Of a stretch of 7,137 bases of DNA, positions 5,244 through 7,137 are shown piece by piece (position 1 is the first letter of the stretch; each line of letters starts with the position of its first letter). The position numbers and the translations under genes are program-made. This DNA is from an uncultured Pseudomonadota bacterium (GTDB lineage: Bacteria > Myxococcota > UBA796), in the NCBI GenBank assembly GCA_913040875.1, contig CAJWHX010000170.1:1-7137 (forward strand). Reading direction: 5' to 3'. The notes under the pieces are model-generated. The model made no database searches and was not told the DNA's origin. It saw nothing but the letters and a program-made list of their open reading frames with translations.

Positions 5244-5999
5244 ATGTCACTCCAAAAAATCCAACAATCTACTGCTCAAACCGCACACTTCATTCAGCAA
5301 ATACCGTTGGATTCGATTGTATGTGATACTGATGCATTCAAACAAGATTGGACTACATCAGAGCTTCAAGCCATCGGATATGAGTTAGAAGATCGACCGG
5401 CCCCAATTATTGTTCAAAGCATCAATGGAAAAGAAGATCTGTATCAAGTTCTCTTTGGACTTAAATATTTTATTGCAGCGAATCTTTTGGCGTGCGAAAA
5501 GATTCCAGCACTCGTATTGCAACCGCAACGCAACGATACCGTCTCCAGATTTCTGGATTCAAACTTCTTCAATTGGCAACAGCTGGACGAAATAGAATGT
5601 GCTCGGGCATATGAATGGCTCAATAGCGTGTGTAAATACACAATTGATGAAATCGCTAAAATGAGAAAAATCAGTCGTCCTGTCATTGGCAATCAGCTCC
5701 GCCTACTCAAACTCCCCCACTCTGTTCAGAAATTGTTGAAACAAGGTGAAATAAACAAAAGTATTTGTTTACTCCTTCTAAAATTATCAGACCCTAAAAG
5801 GCAAGCCTTCTTAGCGAATATAATTGTCAAAGAATCACTCTCTGTCCGTGAAGCAAAAGAATTGATTCATCAAGAACTGCCTCATCGTACAAAGAAATCT
5901 TCATTGGATATTACCGTTCACAAACAATCCATAGAAATAGTCTTTGATTCCGTCGAACAACGAGATCACATCCTCGCGTATCTCAAAAACTGCTATTAG
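5244..5999 (+). CDS. parB: Divergent ParB/Spo0J-family protein lacking the CTP-binding signatures
   Basis: Related to chromosome-partitioning ParB, which binds parS DNA and slides as a CTP-gated clamp. The 251 aa align over the family layout. PLDSIV (21-26) opens the N-terminal domain, PAPIIVQ...YQVLFGLKYFIAANLL (53-82) is the pocket region, and ECARAYEWL (118-126) leads into the helix-turn-helix (YTIDEIAKM...SRPVIGNQLRLLKLP, 132-158). LSVREAKELI (199-208) and a C-terminal dimerisation-like segment (221-251) follow. The key motifs are altered: GERRWRA reads GLKYFIA (72-78), the ENxxR motif reads SNFFN (106-110), and NPxQPR and the N-terminal LGRGL ParA-contact motif are absent. CTP binding and ParA stimulation therefore look lost (inference). 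No Shine-Dalgarno precedes ATG 5244, and no other in-frame start is available because TGA lies at 5202. A bactofilin and udk follow. It could be a secondary ParB or adaptor rather than the main partition protein. Confidence 0.88.
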   Translation: MSLQKIQQSTAQTAHFIQQIPLDSIVCDTDAFKQDWTTSELQAIGYELEDRPAPIIVQSINGKEDLYQVLFGLKYFIAANLLACEKIPALVLQPQRNDTVSRFLDSNFFNWQQLDEIECARAYEWLNSVCKYTIDEIAKMRKISRPVIGNQLRLLKLPHSVQKLLKQGEINKSICLLLLKLSDPKRQAFLANIIVKESLSVREAKELIHQELPHRTKKSSLDITVHKQSIEIVFDSVEQRDHILAYLKNCY

Positions 6000-6015
6000 A
6001 CGCGACAATACTCCT

Positions 6016-6339
6016 ATGGGCGTTAAAACACTGACAATTGAACACCCCACCGCTAAGGATATTGAACATCCGGGTAATATCATCATTGCCACTCATTATT
6101 CTGGTACATTGTGTTGTGAAGGGAGATTAACCATACAGAAGAATGGCTCTCTTACGGGAGAAGTTCATGCTCAGACAGCACACATCTCTGGTTCATTTAA
6201 AGGCTTTCTAGAAGTTCAAGAATACGTTATATTTACGGATGGTTCTAAATTTGAAGGCACTTTGGATGCTCCTTCCATGGTTTGTTCTTTGGGTACGACC
6301 TTGATCGGAGATATTCGGGTAAAACCACATAGACAATAG
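6016..6339 (+). CDS. Bactofilin family cytoskeletal protein
   Basis: Bactofilins polymerise without nucleotides into filaments built from a right-handed beta-helix and act as scaffolds in cell shape, polarity and, in Myxococcus, chromosome-origin positioning. The 107-aa product (from ATG 6016) is nearly all bactofilin core. Successive short strands run from NIIIATHYSGTL (21-32) through RLTIQKNGSLTGEV (37-50), AHISGSFKG (55-63), VIFTDGSKFEG (71-81) and TLIGDI (95-100), with the family's repeated hydrophobic-x-G pattern. Terminal tails are very short and there is no obvious membrane-targeting N-terminus. The start lies 16 nt after the ParB-like stop and has no clear ribosome site, so coupling to the upstream gene is likely. 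An in-frame TTG at 5944 would add 24 residues within the ParB-like gene; it also lacks a ribosome site and is less likely. Its 3' neighbour is udk after 7 nt. Confidence 0.87.
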   Translation: MGVKTLTIEHPTAKDIEHPGNIIIATHYSGTLCCEGRLTIQKNGSLTGEVHAQTAHISGSFKGFLEVQEYVIFTDGSKFEGTLDAPSMVCSLGTTLIGDIRVKPHRQ

Positions 6340-6346
6340 GAATAAT

Positions 6347-6937
6347 ATGAGCACAATTATTATTATGGCCGGTGGAACTGCCAGTGGTAAAACCAGCATT
6401 GCTGCAGAGTTTGCTCAAAAGCACAAGTGTCTAATCATTCATCATGATCGATACTATAAAGACATCCTGTTTCCTCCAGATGCAAATTTTGATGAACCCG
6501 ATGCATTGGACAATACACTACTGGCTGAACACCTAAAAGAACTGAAAGCTGGAAATGCGGTCGAGTTACCCATCTATCACTTCCCAACCCATAGAAGACT
6601 ACGTGATACCGAACGAGTAGAACCTCAAGACTTAATTATCGTCGAAGGAATTTTAACTCTGGCTGCGATAGACATTGCAGAACAAGGAGATGTTTGTATT
6701 TTCGTTGATGCACCTGACGACATTCGACTCGCTCGAAGATTACAAAGAGATGTCGTTGAACGAGGACGTAGTGTGGATGGGGTTATCAAACAATATCTAA
6801 CCACTGTTAGACCGATGCACATACAGCACGTCCTCCCCTCACAACAACGAGCGGAACTGACCTTGAATGGCGTAGTTCCCCTTGCCGAAAGCGTCCAAAA
6901 AATGGAACAGCTCCTGAGTGATAAAGGAACGTTGTAG
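6347..6937 (+). CDS. udk: Uridine kinase (uridine/cytidine monophosphokinase)
   Basis: Pyrimidine-salvage enzyme that phosphorylates uridine (and usually cytidine) to the monophosphate; cytoplasmic. It is 196 aa, a little shorter than E. coli Udk (213 aa). The P-loop is GGTASGKT at 9-16. The catalytic or nucleoside-binding Asp is D34 in HHDRYYKD (32-39), followed by NFDEPDALD (47-55), PIYHFPTHRR (75-84) and the Walker-B-like IIVEGIL (97-103). The lid segment is RLARRLQRDVVERGRS (127-142), and TVRPMHIQHVLPS (153-165) matches the family C-terminal block. ATG 6347 has AGGAA four bases upstream, and that site overlaps the bactofilin TAG, suggesting translational coupling. It is the last gene of the ParB-like/bactofilin operon. 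Its TAG ends 2 bp before the stop of the convergent minus-strand gene, leaving no room for a separate terminator. Confidence 0.96.
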   Translation: MSTIIIMAGGTASGKTSIAAEFAQKHKCLIIHHDRYYKDILFPPDANFDEPDALDNTLLAEHLKELKAGNAVELPIYHFPTHRRLRDTERVEPQDLIIVEGILTLAAIDIAEQGDVCIFVDAPDDIRLARRLQRDVVERGRSVDGVIKQYLTTVRPMHIQHVLPSQQRAELTLNGVVPLAESVQKMEQLLSDKGTL

Positions 6938-6939
6938 CC

Positions 6940-7137
6940 TTATTTGGAAACATCCGATCCAGGCGAGAGTTGTATCGAAAACGACCACTGGACCAAGGCC
7001 TTCTCAGAATCTTCAGCGATGACCCGAATCGTATAATCTCCACCCGGCTCAGCCGTGCTTCCTTTATAGGCAATCCTTCCAGTATTGGAGATGCTCATCC
7101 CATCCGGCGCTCCTTCCAGTCGATAGGTGACAGGATC
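6940..7137 (-). CDS. C-terminal fragment of a putative-Ig-domain (He_PIG/cadherin-like) surface protein
   Basis: An open frame enters from the window edge (minus strand) and ends at TAA 6942-6940, giving the last 65 residues. The sequence has the cadaverous hallmark pattern of putative-Ig domains: VTYRLEGAPDGMSIS, then NTGRIAYKG, DYTIRVIAEDS and a final strand WSFSIQL, followed by a short tail SPGSDVSK. This matches the Y-x-L-x-G-x-P-x-G-M ... G-x-I-x-Y ... Y-x-I-x-V-x-A-x-D layout common in large secreted or surface proteins of myxobacteria-like organisms. The domain is the last one, and the protein ends without a MYXO-CTERM signal, so any anchoring or signal peptide lies outside the window. 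The gene is convergent with udk, 2 bp apart. The function is unknown beyond a likely extracellular adhesion or structural role. Confidence 0.72.
   Translation of the reverse strand, partial: DPVTYRLEGAPDGMSISNTGRIAYKGSTAEPGGDYTIRVIAEDSEKALVQWSFSIQLSPGSDVSK

Noticed and set aside
5120..5326. 68-codon open frame across the leader and the ParB-like start
   Set aside because: It overlaps the ParB-like gene in another frame, runs through the terminator hairpin, and its translation is low-complexity with no domain-like pattern.
5944..6015. TTG start for the bactofilin, overlapping the ParB-like gene by 56 bp
   Set aside because: No ribosome site, and the added 24 residues are uncharacteristic and encoded inside the ParB-like C-terminus. 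ATG 6016 gives a normal bactofilin length.

Overview
The window looks like a chromosomal segment of a Gram-negative, deltaproteobacteria-like organism (Myxococcota, Bradymonadota or a relative). The pointers are a MYXO-CTERM-type C-terminus (Cys-Gly-Cys, hydrophobic helix, basic tail), a C-terminal putative-Ig fragment of a probable surface protein, and a ParB-like gene beside a bactofilin, an arrangement known from Myxococcus. The DNA is AT-leaning by eye, unlike the GC-rich cultured myxobacteria, so an uncultured or marine lineage is likely. This placement is inference.

Layout, left to right. (1) Positions 1-1190, plus strand: the 3' part of mnmG (tRNA U34 modification) followed by rsmG (16S rRNA G527 methylation), the classic gidA-gidB pair. 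(2) Positions 1174-3266, minus strand: a membrane-anchored coiled-coil protein with a Cys-containing C-terminal domain, followed by a propeller-like repeat protein with a MYXO-CTERM-like tail. The latter overlaps the 3' end of rsmG by 17 bp. (3) Positions 3374-4816, plus strand: an M17 leucyl aminopeptidase that resembles eukaryotic NPEPL1 more than E. coli PepA. (4) Positions 4817-5243: a 427-bp noncoding stretch rich in hairpins, ending in an intrinsic-terminator-like structure only 15 nt before the next start codon. (5) Positions 5244-6937, plus strand: a compact ParB-like / bactofilin / uridine kinase operon. (6) Positions 6940-7137, minus strand: the C-terminal end of a putative-Ig-domain protein, convergent with the kinase gene.

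In many bacteria mnmG-rsmG is followed directly by parA-parB. Here about 4 kb of other genes sits between rsmG and the ParB-like gene, and no parA or parS site is visible. The ParB-like protein keeps the helix-turn-helix core but has lost the signature residues of the CTP-binding pocket and the usual N-terminal ParA-contact motif. The most interesting unit is therefore this parA-less, probably CTP-blind ParB relative cotranscribed with a bactofilin scaffold, preceded by a possible attenuator. Myxococcus xanthus also links bactofilins to ParAB, through the ParB-domain protein PadC.
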